Source: Perkinsus olseni (Eukaryota > Perkinsozoa > Perkinsida > Perkinsidae). Taken from it: a DNA stretch of 50,101 bases. Shown in pieces: positions 30,596 to 43,007 of this stretch; the first letter of the stretch is position 1; each line of letters opens with the position of its first letter. The stretch lies in assembly GCA_013115135.1 (NCBI GenBank), contig JABANP010000405.1, forward strand, positions 1 to 50,101. The letters run 5' to 3'. Position numbers and translations under genes: made by a program. A model generated the notes under the pieces. It worked only from the letters and a program-made list of their open reading frames with translations, was not told the DNA's origin and made no database searches.

Positions 30596-31659
30596 ATGGT
30601 ATTAAGAGCATCATTTACTCGGTAACTAAATGCAAAATATTACGAAAATATAAAAGATGGATGAGGAGGAAAACCAACAACAACAACAACTACCGAATAA
30701 AACGGTTAAAGCAAGCGAAGAGAAGAAATAAGGGGGTACTTCAAGAATCACCGATAGTGCTGGATAGATCATCATCATCATATGATGGTAGTAATAATAA
30801 TACCAGTGACTATGCTTATATTACTACTATCAACTTCTTTCACTCATCATCATAATCATCACACATAATCATTGAGGGTGCGTCGAGGCAACGGACTGAT
30901 GAAATGATGATGAAACCTGCTCTTGTATCCTATCATCATCATCATTAGATAATGTGGTGAAGGCTGCTGATTCTCCCCAACATGAAAAAGAAGACTCACC
31001 AAGGGGTTTTAAGAAGGGTCATAATCATCATAGTCATCATCGTAAGCATAGTAACAACAACAACAATCTCATTGAACAATCGAGAGCACGATTGGCTGTT
31101 ATGGCTGATCTGAGGGCCCAAGACACTTTAGTAGTATGGGGCAATCGAAGGAGGAGAAGGTGATGATGATGCTATTACCACCATCACCACCACCAGCATC
31201 ATCATCATCAGTGTCCTGTTCAGGTCTGATCCATATATATACACGAATCATGGAGATGGGAGAAGAAAGGAGGAGGCTACGACGAGGAGGAGGAGGCACA
31301 CTACTACTACTCAAGTCATTAATATTGGAGTGAATCGTGATGGTAGAACATACCATCATCATCACCTCCCAATACCACCACATAACAAGGACGACAGCAG
31401 CAGCAGCAGGAATGATGATGATGAAACATCAGTAGAGAGAAGGAGAACAAGTCTTGCTGATCTAGCCTTAGATAAGATTATGAAACAACAAAGAAAAGAA
31501 AAAGGAAAGGATGATGGTGATGATGATATACATAAGACAACGTATGATGATGATGATGACGACAGAAGAGCACCTCCATCACCGTTGTTGCCTACTTTCA
31601 TAACCCCCATCATTATGGCCGCCCCCTCCCTCGATGAGGAGGGGATGATACACTCATAA
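30596..31659 (+). CDS. Hypothetical low-complexity protein, four-exon model
   Basis: Exons 30949-31159 and 31224-31659 join in phase across a 64-bp intron with clear GT-AG ends. The frame then reads from SDPYIYTNHGDGRRKEE to SVERRRTSLADLALDKIMKQ. Weaker exons 30596-30621 and 30657-30787 extend it upstream in phase, giving 267 residues, but the first intron would be only 35 bp and the start would lie 2 nt after the previous gene's stop, so the 5' end is doubtful. The protein is rich in His, Arg, Asn, Asp and Thr with one charged helix. No domain is recognised. Confidence 0.4.
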
Positions 31660-32480
31660 CAACCATCACCATCATCATCATAGTAGAAGTGATAATACTC
31701 GATACACACCCGTACACATAGAAGGGGATAATTACTTACACCTTCACAACGATGATCATCATCCCCACTCGATACCACAATCATGATGCTCGGAGAGGCT
31801 GAATAACATAAAAAGGAGGGGTAGAAGGAACTTATGGTCGATAATGATGATGACGCAGCAGCAGACGACGACGACGACGACGACAAGCATTTGATGATGT
31901 ACTCAATATGTTGTTATTACTCATCATACTACCGTGTTATATGATAATATCGTCAGTCATCATCATTTCCTTTTTTTATCATAATATGAACATCTGCTGT
32001 CACAAGACAGGGTACAGAAAGGCAAAACGATAACAACGACGATGATGGTGGTGATGTTCACCATAGTACACGCAGGTTAAAAGGTGAGGTTCCGTGATCT
32101 TTCGATGATTTTCACTGTTGCAGTTGTGAGCAGCACCACGCCAACAGTGTTGTTTTCTACGGTAATTATTGTGAACAGGAGACCATCATTATGATCATCA
32201 TACACTAGGATGGAAATGATGGTATTTATTATCATTTCGCCGTCAACAACATCGCATCATCATCATCATTCGCTATTTTATGATCAAGTTTAATTATTAC
32301 CATTGTGGCGTGTTAGACTGCTGAGTCTTGAGGATCCTTGTACTCATCGTTGTGTTTCTTAATTATCACTTTATTACGATCATTATACTGATTATGATAA
32401 TATGTTACAATTGCGAGTTCTCATTCCTTCTCCTATCATCATTGTCATTAGTCCTTCTTTTTCACGGTAGAATCATTAAT
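31660..32480. other. Intergenic region, possible unassigned exon
   Basis: No gene is supported. Positions 31833-31896 read LMVDNDDDAAADDDDDDDD on the plus strand, which may be an exon or a repeat. ATC/GAT triplet runs are common. The 150 bp before 32481 are open in frame with the next gene and encode hydrophobic residues, so that gene could start at 32328. Confidence 0.4.
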
Positions 32481-35400
32481 ATGGTATCAGATGATAAGGA
32501 AAAGCAGCATGCATCAAAAATGGAAGGAAGGGAACTGCGAGAGAGAGGACGATCAGGAATAAATAATGATGATATTGTTATTATTGCACGGATGATACTA
32601 TCTCATACTTATACTAACATGGCGTCCTTCGCAGAGGCTATTCCGCATAGTGAGAAAAACAGCAAGAAGAACATTAGGAACGGCGAGGAGAGAGGAGCAA
32701 AATGATGAGGAGAATAACAACAACAATAACTTGATAAAGAAGGACGAAAATAATGATGATGAGGAGATGGCATCATCATCATCATCAGTGAAGGAGTTGA
32801 GACCTAGTGTTAAACAAAGAAGGAATGAATTTGAACGGGGTCTGTTCTCATCGCAAACGGCCGTCTCCCAGCAATACGATAATACGCCAATACAAGCACG
32901 ATTCAAGCGATACGATGGTGATGATGATAGAAGTATGGATGATGTAGGGATAAGTAGAATTATCATCGGCAACAAGAACAGCGGCAACACTGATTGTTCT
33001 GAGAGTATGCGAGAAAAAGTAGTATTACGTTGACAAGGCTGAGGTGGTGGTGGTGGTGGTGATACTATCGGTATCGTCGTATAGGTAATTAGTTTGGAGA
33101 GGAGTTTGGAAGAGTTGAAGAAACGTATAAGGGAACAGGATGGAATAAAGAAGGAGATGATGGTGGAAGTAAGAGAGCTGAGAACTAAACAATGGGACGA
33201 TAAAATGAAGCAAGCTATGCTCACATCAAAGTAATAGCAACAGCAGTTATTAGAAAACCTCAACCACCAAAATAATCATCATCATCAGATTGAAAGCTAT
33301 CATCAATCAATGCTGCTCTACCGATACTATTATAGATCGTAATGATGTAGCGGTTACGGGCAAGCTAACAGATGAGACATCATCAAATACCAGGGAGACC
33401 TGCTGCTGCTACTGTTGCCATGATCATGATGATGATAACGGTGGTGGTGATGATGATATACGCAAAGCATCATTATCATCATTATCATCATACGATGGCA
33501 TGAAGAGGTTGAAGAGGGATTGGGAAATAGGGAGAGTTGTGAGAAAGCTTGTAAAAGAAGCTTACCAGTACTAGATCATTATGTCTGATGATAATGATGA
33601 TTATTTTGATAAGCATGATGATCAGGTTGGTGAAGGAGAGTTATCATAATGTCGATGATGACGATAAACTAATGATGAGTGATGACGATTACGAAAGAGA
33701 AAGTTCGATAGTTAAACAAATGTTGCTGGAACAAGACGAAGTATGATGGTAGTTCACCACCACCACCACCTTGAATGACCCTTCCCATGGTATATTCTCC
33801 CTCGAGTAGCCCTTCATCATCATAAGTGTGAATCTTACTATCATCAGACAATCCGTGCATTGGCGTCTGAGGCTAATGAAGTTCGTGTGATGGCTAACTC
33901 CTTGAAGAATCTTGTACTGAAACAAAGAGATGAATGCCTTAACATGTATCATTACATAGAGGTAGTAGTGGTAGTAGTTAGTAGTGGTAGTAGTTAGTAG
34001 TGGTAGTTGTTAGTAGTGGTAGTTGTTAGTAGTGGTAGTTGTTAGTAGTGGTAGTTGTTAGTAGTGGTAGTTGTTAGTAGTGGTAGTTGTTAGTAGTGGT
34101 AGTTGTTAGTAGTGGTAGTTGTTAGTAGTGGTAGTTGTTAGTAGTGGTAGTTGTTAGTAGTGGTAGTTAGTAGTGGTAGTTGTTAGTAGTGGTAGTTGTT
34201 AGTAGTGGTAGTTGTTAGTAGTGGTAGTTGTTAGTAGTGGTAGTTGTTAGTAGTGGTAGTTGTTAGTAGTGGTAGTTGTTAGTAGTGGTAGTAGTTGTTG
34301 TTGTTGTTAATACTTAGATACTAGAGTCCAAGCTCATGGTGAACAATATGTTATGTAAAGAGGTTAATCGACATCCCGCTGGTGTAATACTCTTTCCGAA
34401 GAAAGTCATCAATCCTATCAAGTATAAACTACTACTTTCTACTCATCATGATGGTGATGATGGTGTAGTAGTGGACGGAGGGAAAACTGAAGATACGGAT
34501 GGAATCGAGGAAGAAGAGCTGAAAAGTAATGATACACTGCAACAACAACAACAACAACTGCTGTGATTGATGGAAGAAGATCCTGTCGTATCCTGTTACC
34601 CCGCAGGAATGATACTATCGGAGCAGCGAGGGGGATTCACAGAATTCACTCTAACGCGAACGGCGGAAGCGATAGCATTGTTGATAGCTAGAGAAGAGGA
34701 AGAAGAGGAAGAAGCAACATCCCAAGTCGAAGGAAGGGAAAGGCAGCAAGAGAGTGAGGGATCAACAACAACAGCTGCGGTGGGAGATGGAACATTATTG
34801 GGATCGAAGATATCAATACACCAGGGGAAGGGAGATGATGATGATAATGATGATGATGATTTGTCAACGAGGATGGGGAATATGGAAAAAGCTGTTCATC
34901 TCTTATTACCCTTGATACCATCACTAACATTACTACCAGATGAAGATTATCTATATACCAATGATGATACAAGAATGAATGATGGAAAACAGAGGAGACA
35001 AAGAAGAAGAGGAAGTTCATCATCTTCGATGGATCTGATGTTGATACGAGAGGAAGACAATGAACAGCAACAGGATCAGCAGGAGAAGAATAATGAGGAG
35101 GAAAAGGTGCGTCATAGTCGTCATAGTCAATGGACGGATAATAGTAGTGGTATTAGATACTATCTGATGATAATAATAATAATAACCATGACAGTAATAC
35201 AATAGAGTACTGTCCTCATGATCATCATCATCATCATCATTATGATGATGAAGGTTCACTCACGTCAACAACAAGCGAAGAAACATCGAGACGACCACGA
35301 CGCAACTTCAATGATACCCATATGGTGGCCAATGTTCGAACTCTTCTCAAACAACAAGAACCACATCATAATGATGATAATAATAATAGGAATACTAATA

Positions 35401-36022
35401 GCTTCGACACCATCATCACCGACGACGCTAGCGATGATGATGACCACGGGCACCGATATGATGGTATGAATGCAGTGGATATTATACTATCACAACAGGA
35501 TGCATTGTTGAAGAGTATCGACATGAAGATGAGACATATCAATCAAATCATACATGGTATTAATAACTGCAATAATAATACTAACACCACCACCACCACC
35601 ACAACGTTGATGGAGATTAACAGTGATAGTGGCAAGGGAGCTACAGAGGAAACAAGGGAAGTGCAGGGAGACGGATCAACGGAATCCAGGGGCGGGATGA
35701 TGTGCAACAATGATCTTTTGGGATTGGAGAAGAAATGCCATGTTCAAACCCGAAGCTCATGTTCAAACAAGATACCTCCGATACGCATGGATAAGGTAAC
35801 ACTTGCTGGACTTGACATTACTCGAGTACCTAAATGGTACTCAGGTTGAACGGTATGATAATGACAAAAGAGCAACTACACAACCAACAACCATAACTCA
35901 GAAACCCATAAAGTGTACACTAGCATCATCATCATCATCATCATCATCATCGCTGTCTCCAGCACGATATTGTGCATCACGTGAAGACGGCGGCCACAAG
36001 CATCATCACCACCACCACCACC

Positions 36023-36057
<35 letters not shown>

Positions 36058-37359
36058 AATGCTACCGGATATGAGACTACCAAAATGGAGCTAGGCATGA
36101 ATAGTATTGTCAAGGAGAGGAGGAATGGTGATAGCAGCCGAAGATGCTGCGATAACTCGTCTCTTATGCCGGCTGATGAATATTATAACAATAATAATAT
36201 GAATTGTGACAACGGTAGAACTAGATGCTCATCAGGGAGGAAATCATCCACACTGTTAACGAAACTTTGGTAAGGGAGGGGTTTATTGATCGGCAACATT
36301 ATTGTTCAGGTATCATCTTGAGAACATCAAATGTTCTGCATCTGATCATCATCATCATCATAACACCACACCAGCCACATGGACCAACATTTATAATTTA
36401 TTAGATATAACACGGAAAGGTGTTCCAACAATACAAGATCTCGCATTGGGATTGGATCTATCAGGATTCACAGGTAGTAATATCATCATCAACAACAAGC
36501 AGCAGCAGCAGTAATGTCATTATCATGCTTATTGTGGTGCTACTAGTCAGCTTCAGGTGATAGCATTGAAGCCATTCGAGAGTTAATGACTACACAGTAC
36601 TATGAATTTAATGAGAGGTTGAACAACAACATGACTGTTGAATTATCAGACTTCCTACTCGCTCTGCGCTGTTCCTTACCTCTCTATCATCATCATCATC
36701 TACCATTTTCATATAATCTCAAAGACGATTGTCATAACGAAAAGCGAATGAAAGCATTACGTAGTTTTGGGGACACCAATAATGATAAGAGGGCTAATCG
36801 GGTTATTGTGGAGGATGAAAATGATAAAGTGAAGAGACATAAGCAAGAAGAGGAGAGGAAGTGCATGAAGCGAACACATCGTTTATTAAAGGGTAATGAT
36901 AAACTAATACCGTCGCGACATTGTCGTCATGATCGGGGATGCGGTGATTCTAACACCATGAAATTCTTCAAAGAGAATAGTATGGGAACGAGGGAGGTGG
37001 TGAAGATGAATAAAAAGCAGCGACATGATAATGATGATGATCTGCATGCTGTTTATAGTAGAAGTGATAAAAGACCAGACGATAATATAAAGTGCGATGA
37101 TCTGCATGCATACGATGAACATCATCATCACTATCATTATCGATTATATGCCAGTGGATGATGATAATAAGAATGAATCATTGTGATCATCAACTTCAAG
37201 ATCAAGTGAGATCAACTGTTCTCGTTCTAGTCATCATTGAGTGGGTAAGCAGCAACAACAGCAGTAGCAACTGTAAACAACACAACAAGAAGAAGCTGGA
37301 TACAGGAAGAGCACTTATTATAGTAACACTAGGTCTGTTTAGTCTTCTCCTTGTTCTTC

Positions 37360-37394
<35 letters not shown>

Positions 37395-37493
37395 GGTGTT
37401 GCTGTTAACACCATTGACGTACATATACACTGGCTTTATACATATCATAATACATACCAGGGCCACAATGGAGGTTATCATAATTACATCTAA
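32481..37493 (+). CDS. Large coiled-coil, EF-hand-like, membrane-anchored protein (14 exons)
   Basis: Exons: 32481-32576, 32635-33018, 33085-33230, 33289-33567, 33626-33740, 33848-33961, 34318-34525, 34607-35149, 35206-35795, 35845-36269, 36310-36473, 36557-37153, 37201-37244, 37290-37493. All junctions are GT-AG and all phases agree, giving about 1302 residues. Most introns are 40-107 bp; intron 1 contains TACTAAC; intron 6 (33962-34317) is mostly minisatellite. Exons 3-6 encode coiled coils (SLERSLEELKKRIREQ; TIRALASEANEVRVMANSLK). Exon 7 carries HPAGVILFPKKV. The middle is Asp/Glu/His/Gln-rich. Exons 11-12 form an EF-hand-like pair: IYNLLDITRKGVPTIQDLAL, with a plausible 12-residue loop, then VELSDFLLALR without a good loop. 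The last exon has one hydrophobic helix (RALIIVTLGLFSLLLVLL). Splicing of 34526-34606 removes an in-frame TGA. Family unknown; membrane-tethered scaffold or Ca-binding roles are guesses. Confidence 0.62.
33962..34300 (+). repeat. 16-bp minisatellite filling intron 6 of the large gene
   Basis: About twenty tandem copies of GTGGTAGTTGTTAGTA run through the intron. The first copies are variant (GTGGTAGTAGTTAGTA) and one unit near 34159 is shortened by three bases. The array starts right at the GTAGTAGTGG donor, so the donor itself resembles the repeat. The tail before the acceptor (34311-34317) is TTG repeats. Confidence 0.9.
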
Positions 37494-37793
37494 ATGCACT
37501 AACCATTCGATATTTTAATTTTGTGAATGACCACGTCGGAAATATAATAGCTCTTACCTATACAACTGCCTCCCATCCTCTTCCCACTTATCCGATAATA
37601 TTCTCCTTCTCCTCCTTCTTGTTGTTGTTGTTGTTGTTGTTGATAATGCTGATAATAGTAGTAGAGAGTGACCCGTAGTGATGTAGCTGATGTAATGCAT
37701 GTGGGCAATACAATCTTCCACGCATTGGAGGCGTAATAAAAGGCATAATATAGTAGGGGTATCCTGATAATGATATTAATCATCATAATATAA

Positions 37794-40312
37794 TCAGCAT
37801 GATGACGAAGATGAGTACTTCTGATGATGATGATGATGATGATGATGATGTTGATTATTATTGTGGTTATGTTGTTGAGAATGTTCCTCACTGCCTTCTA
37901 TCATCATCCTACTTGGAGATTCACCCTGGCCGACTCTCCTTCTCATTCTACGTCCTCCTCCAAACTCATCATCATTATCATCCCTCTGTGGTTCACAATC
38001 ATTCGCTCCAGATTCGTATTTCTCATTTTTATCGACTGTCATCATCATCATTTCACTATCAATCGTTCTACCACTACAACTACCAAGTGTTGTAGATATC
38101 CTTATCATACATGCTAATGAGTTGGCAAGTATCAACGATTTAGTACCGATATAATCTTTAGTGACGAGAGCAGTAAAGAGCATAACTATACTTGCACATA
38201 GCTGACCTAAGGCACCTGTACGGAAGTTAGTATCTACCGGTGTGGTGGCATAATAATATGCTTCGGATATGCCATTAACAGACATGAGCAATAATAAATA
38301 ACAGTAGTACGATAATAATGTACCAATGTCATAATCATAATCGTCACCATTACTACTACCACCATTATCGCTTGTTGTATATGATGATGATGACCATTTA
38401 TCACCATAGAGGAGGTCAATAAGACAATGCGAGACAGGCGGGCCGAAAGAAACACCAATGAAGCCAATACCACTCTCGACCTGCCATCACATGCAGTATG
38501 TGACATACTGGTGATGATGATGATGATGATGCCGAGTGGAAATACTATTACAAGCATGAATGATGAGAGGGTCCTAAGCAGCATTGTTGTGCCTCTTCCT
38601 GTTGTCGATGATGATGATGATGAAGCGGTAGTGCATGTATGAGTATTCTTCTTCTTCTTCTTGTTGTTATACAATGATGTGAATGTAGAGAAGGCTACGT
38701 CCTCAATTGGTGCAAAGGCTATTCTACATATCATTGAGCCAATATTAGACACAACGCCGTAACTGAAGAAGAAGAACAACAACAATGCTACGAGGATGGA
38801 TAGCACCGAGGAGTGAATGCATGAGTAATAGCATCATGCTGCTGCAGCTGCTGCTGCTGAGAGCATTGATTTAGGATAGTAATAATGAATTCACTCTTCA
38901 CTATGACAAGCATTGACCTTCTTATTATTATTATTACCAACCCCATTGTTGCGGTGAATACCCAGCTGCCATTAACAGCAGTCTTTCCCCTTCTTGTAAT
39001 AACAGCTTCTGTAGTCCGACAAATGCAAATGATTTGATAAATGAGCAGTGTATATCTGAACGAAGGAATAGTAATGATGATGATAATGATGATACGAAAA
39101 GTAGTAGTACTACTATCGGGGCTACGATGTGGGATGAGTATGATAGTGTTCTTCTTCTTCTTCTCCCTCGATGATGATTTATTAGCAGTATTATGATAGT
39201 AATGATGATATGTTGGATATGTTATCATAACATACCAACTGATGGCATATACCTGAGAAGGATATCAGTAGTAGTCATTTTAATCAGACCAACAACAACA
39301 ACAACGAGAAGGACCTGCAGATTATTATTATTATGATGATGATAGTATTATTATTACCAATTGAGCAATGGAGAATGCCAATATTGCAGTAGTATTGGTA
39401 AATATAATAATCATACATTGTGTTATACTACGTATGAGTAAGGATACCGATTCTGCTTTGGTACGTATCTGATAACCCACTCATATGGGCAACGAATAAC
39501 AATGATAATAATATACCATCATCATGCTTATTACACTAGGGTCAAAACATGACACAGGCGTTGATTGTCCTTCAGCATCATTATCACTCTCTTCCTGGTC
39601 TTGTTGTTGTTGATGATGATGATAGTGGTTGTTGTTGTTGTTGTTATATGGTTGTGCACATATACGAGATGCTAGATACGGTTCTGCTGCTGCCTCGATG
39701 TATACTGCTAGTACTATCATACCATAACATATCCAAACACGATCATAACCACTAATGGTGGTACTGCTATTATTATTCATCAACATTTTATACCATATTA
39801 CGCCAAGTACCTGGATGGGGTATATCATCATCATCAAACCTAGTTATTATCATCATTATTACCGGAGTAATAATATATGTGATAGTGGTACCCCATACTG
39901 CAGTGTTGTTTACTGATGATGATGTATCATCGTCTGCCGCTGCTGCTGAGCCTCGTTGATAGGCCCTTCTGACGACTTCCTTCAGGAAAAATGTTGAGAA
40001 GTTGAGTAAACTTTGAAGAGATACAGACCTGAATGAATGCAGCTCATGATTGCCTTGTTGTTGTTGTAGATGTTACATAATGCCAAAATCGGCTTTATCA
40101 CTGTATCGTGTTGATAATAGTGTACAGCCGAAACTTATCATCCTCGATATACTTGATATTAGAAGGGATCCACTGATGGCTTCGAATAAGTCACCACCAG
40201 AAGCAGCAGCAGCAGCATGATGATGCAGAGATGCCCTGTGTGATGATGATGGCTGCTGCTGCTGCTGTTGTCGTTGTTGATGCATGATAGTGATGGTGGT
40301 GATATACTGCAT
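37794..40312 (-). CDS. RFT1: RFT1, N-glycan lipid-linked oligosaccharide flippase-family protein
   Basis: Exons read right to left: 40312-40077, 40028-39863, 39810-39517, 39468-39358, 39314-39253, at least one unresolved exon, 38762-38552, then 38480 onward. Introns of 43-72 bp with GT-AG ends keep phase. Family blocks in order: LLISSISRMISFGCTLLSTR, NFSTFFLKEVVRRAYQRG, YDRVWICYGMIVLAVYIEAA, IRTKAESVSLLIRSITQC with AILAFSIAQL, YGVVSNIGSMICRIAFAP IEDVAF, and YYCYLLLLMSVNGISEAYYY. RFT1 is an ER multi-pass protein needed for Man5GlcNAc2-PP-dolichol use in N-glycosylation; whether it flips the lipid is debated. Asn/His/Gln runs enlarge the loops. The C-terminus beyond about 37900 is uncertain; an exon near 37780-37540 may complete it. 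Confidence 0.85.
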
Positions 40313-40559
40313 ATAAACGTGTAGGGATGGCGTGAGGCGATGTAGAACTCAAGAGCAGCCACGGCAGCAGCCACAGCAGCAGCCTTTAAGGAATGACAAG
40401 AGTGATAAAGTTATGATGACAAGTATATTGATACTGTTTATATTAATAATATTGATGAACGATCGATGATGGACAGTACAACTACACCATCATTAGCACC
40501 ACCACTGCAATAACGTATAATCATCACTCTGACCATGTGTAACACTGATCCTCACGCTA

Positions 40560-41210
40560 CTACGTATTATTACTGTCATCCTTCATCATACTCGATGGGC
40601 AATGATACTGATGATAGTAGTAAGAGTAACATGAGGTGATAATAAAGGGACGATAACAATAGTGACAACAACCGCCACGTCGAGCATTATGGTAGAACGA
40701 TGAAGCGGAAGCGTATGAAGTATGTGGTATGAACTTGGATAGTAAAGAGCAACGTTGGGTTATTATACGAGTATAGCGAAGCAGCAGCAGCGATGATGAT
40801 GATTGGAGCACACCCTCATCATGTACTTCCACGACGTCCAATCCCACATCATGCTTCTCCTTCTTCTTCTTCTTGTTGTTGTTGATACTGTGTTGTAGGG
40901 GGGTATTATAGAGTGAGAGCAGACGGAGTAGAGGGCTCCTCTCCTCAGACAGGTGTTTACTAATACTACGACTATTATTATGATGATGATCATTATTTAA
41001 GACTGATTGTTGAATATCACCTTTTAGATAATCACTGACATCAATCCTTGACGATGGGATGATGTTGTTGTTGTTTATAGTGGTATCAGCACGTTGCCTT
41101 CCAGATGGTAGTATACGCCCATCCTCCTCATTCATAGCGATCACCACAGCAACAATGCTATCATCATCATCATAATCATCACCACCACCACGATGATGAT
41201 GGTCGGTCAT
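40560..41210 (-). CDS. Hypothetical protein with low-complexity N-terminus
   Basis: A single 216-residue frame starts MTDHHHRGGGDDYDDDD and contains a non-repetitive central part (RIDVSDYLKGDIQQSVLNND; SKHLSEERSPLLRLLSLYNT) that could be a real domain. A poly-Asn/Lys tract and a Cys/Tyr-rich end follow. I recognise no family. It lies upstream of RFT1 on the same strand with 247 bp between. It could also be the 5' part of a spliced gene ending before RFT1. Confidence 0.35.
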   Translation of the reverse strand: MTDHHHRGGGDDYDDDDSIVAVVIAMNEEDGRILPSGRQRADTTINNNNIIPSSRIDVSDYLKGDIQQSVLNNDHHHNNSRSISKHLSEERSPLLRLLSLYNTPLQHSINNNKKKKKEKHDVGLDVVEVHDEGVLQSSSSLLLLRYTRIITQRCSLLSKFIPHTSYASASSFYHNARRGGCCHYCYRPFIITSCYSYYYHQYHCPSSMMKDDSNNT

Positions 41211-41478
41211 TGCTCATTACCACTGAGAATTTATTCTTAATCGATGCATCATCCTAATTATTATCAGCATCATCATGACTAGAACTAAAACAACCCTAAC
41301 GTAAGGTAACCTGTATGATAATGATGATGAATATTGAGAATAGCCACAAGGATGTGGAATAATAATACTATGGCTACTACTATCGACGACCCGCCACGAC
41401 TGCTGTATAATAATATTGCTATTACTATATAACGATATATACTACGACGACCCGAAATACAGACTACCCATAGTGAGG

Positions 41479-42400
41479 TCACCCTCCTCGAGGGGTAACA
41501 GGTGAACCATTAGATGCACCTCCAGCACCTCCTCTGGTGATAGGCTTGGATATAGTGTTGATAGTATTGCAAAGATGCCCTTCCAATGGTGCTTTGGCTG
41601 CTGCTCGTATACCCTTATCATCATCATTCGACGACTCTATATTTCCAAGCTCCTCCTCCTCCTCCTGCTGCTGTTGCTGCCATTCATTAAGAGTAGGCTG
41701 CTGCTGCTGCCGCTGCCAGCCCTTCTCCCCCCTTCTATTCGAAACGGCAAAACTGTAGAAGCTTCCAATAGGGTAGCATATTGTTTCTACTATTGTTAGT
41801 ACCATTACTTCCTGATCTCTTCATACCATTACTGTAACCAAATTATTATCGATTGTTGCGGATCTTCCTCGCCCAACAGCCATTGATGGAATATGAGAAT
41901 AATGTATCTGCCACATTGTTGCTATAATTACATTCTCCGTCATCACCATCCCAACGATGAGTACCGAGATCTGCTACAACGACTGCTGCCGACCCTTTCT
42001 CTAGATCCTGAATATTGAAGTGTAGAATCCAAAGAAGAACATAATAACCCGTGCAATGTCACTAGAGGGAGTCGCAGTGCCAGCAGGAGCAGCCGCAGGT
42101 CAATATAGAATAGCAGTAATCATCAGCGTCATCGTTATTTACCACGGGATCATTTAATTCAAACACAGCACACATTAAACAGCAATCTGCATTTACTTAC
42201 CTGGTAATACCGTTGCCTCAGTACCCCATCCATCACTTCTGTACTTCTATCATTATTATCGTCTGCAAAAGCAGCAGCAGCAAGAGATGGTGCAATCATG
42301 AGTCATGATGATTACGTATTGCAATTGGTCGTGATGCTTTATCATCATTAGTGTTTAAGGGCGATGTTGTTACTCAGATAACACAACATGATAACATTGA
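41479..42400 (-). CDS. Hypothetical multi-exon gene, partly resolved
   Basis: Several pieces suggest a minus-strand gene. Near 42270-42200 an exon (GATAATAATGATAGAAGTAC...) ends RQRYYQ before a strong donor, GTAAGTAAATG. An exon after CTTCAATATTCAG encodes DLEKGSAAVVVADLGTHRWD to FSYSINGCWARKI (about 42010-41850). A 108-residue frame (41805-41479) holds TICYPIGSFYSFAVSNRRGEK and a Gly/Pro tail. Phase between the pieces was not settled and no domain is recognised, so the span is approximate. Confidence 0.35.
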
Positions 42401-42508
42401 AACTACTATTACCACCACCACCATCGTCATAATGATGATGATGATGCCACTACTATGCCCATGATAATAATCATCATCACCTTGATGCTGGTACCTTCTT
42501 CATCCTCA

Positions 42509-43007
42509 TCACTTATACATATCGCTATACTTCACCTCAGTAACCTTGGATGATTTACGTACCATCATCATCTTAGACGGGTCTAAAACAACTTCCACTG
42601 TCTTCGTTATAACACTAGTATGATGTTCATTATCACTACCCAAACCTTTCCTCTGGAAATATTCATTAGCAGCAGCATCAACATTATCAACATATACTGG
42701 TTGATTGATGGTACGGGACTTACTGCGTCCATACCTGCTAACATCAACATCATAATCATCACGATAATACGAGTAGTTGTTACAGTAGGAATGCAGAGAC
42801 AGCAGCTATATCTTGTGGTACAAACCAAATAGCAGCAGCAATAGTGCATTGCCATAGTAGAGAATCATAACGTAGCATCATCATACCACTGCCATCACGA
42901 CCAGACATCATCTTGGATCCGATGCTACTAGTGGTAGTAGTACTCATGAGACGACGACCACGTAGTAGCAGTCTAACTTTATGATGATGATGTAGGAATG
43001 ATGACAT
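42509..43007 (-). CDS. Small hypothetical protein, possibly mitochondrial
   Basis: Exons 43007-42784 and 42737-42509 join in phase to 150 residues. The intron is 46 bp and ends TAGCAG, so acceptors 3 bp apart are both usable without a frame change. The N-terminus is basic, rich in Ser/Thr/Leu/Arg and without acidic residues for about 35 positions (KVRLLLRGRRLMSTTTTSS), as in a mitochondrial presequence. One hydrophobic helix follows (LWQCTIAAAIWFVPQDIAA). The rest (INQPVYVDNVDAAANEYFQR; VITKTVEVVLDPSK) is soluble. I do not recognise the family; a small inner-membrane or respiratory-complex subunit is a guess. Confidence 0.5.

Noticed and set aside
34365..34630. Internal protein repeat (HPAGVIL and YPAGMIL)
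   Set aside because: The second copy lies at the inferred intron 34526-34606 acceptor, so most of it is spliced out; the likeness is probably chance.
37824..38117. Plus-strand frames opposite RFT1
   Set aside because: They are translations of CAT/ATC repeats and lie antisense to the RFT1 exon that contains SVNGISEAYYY.
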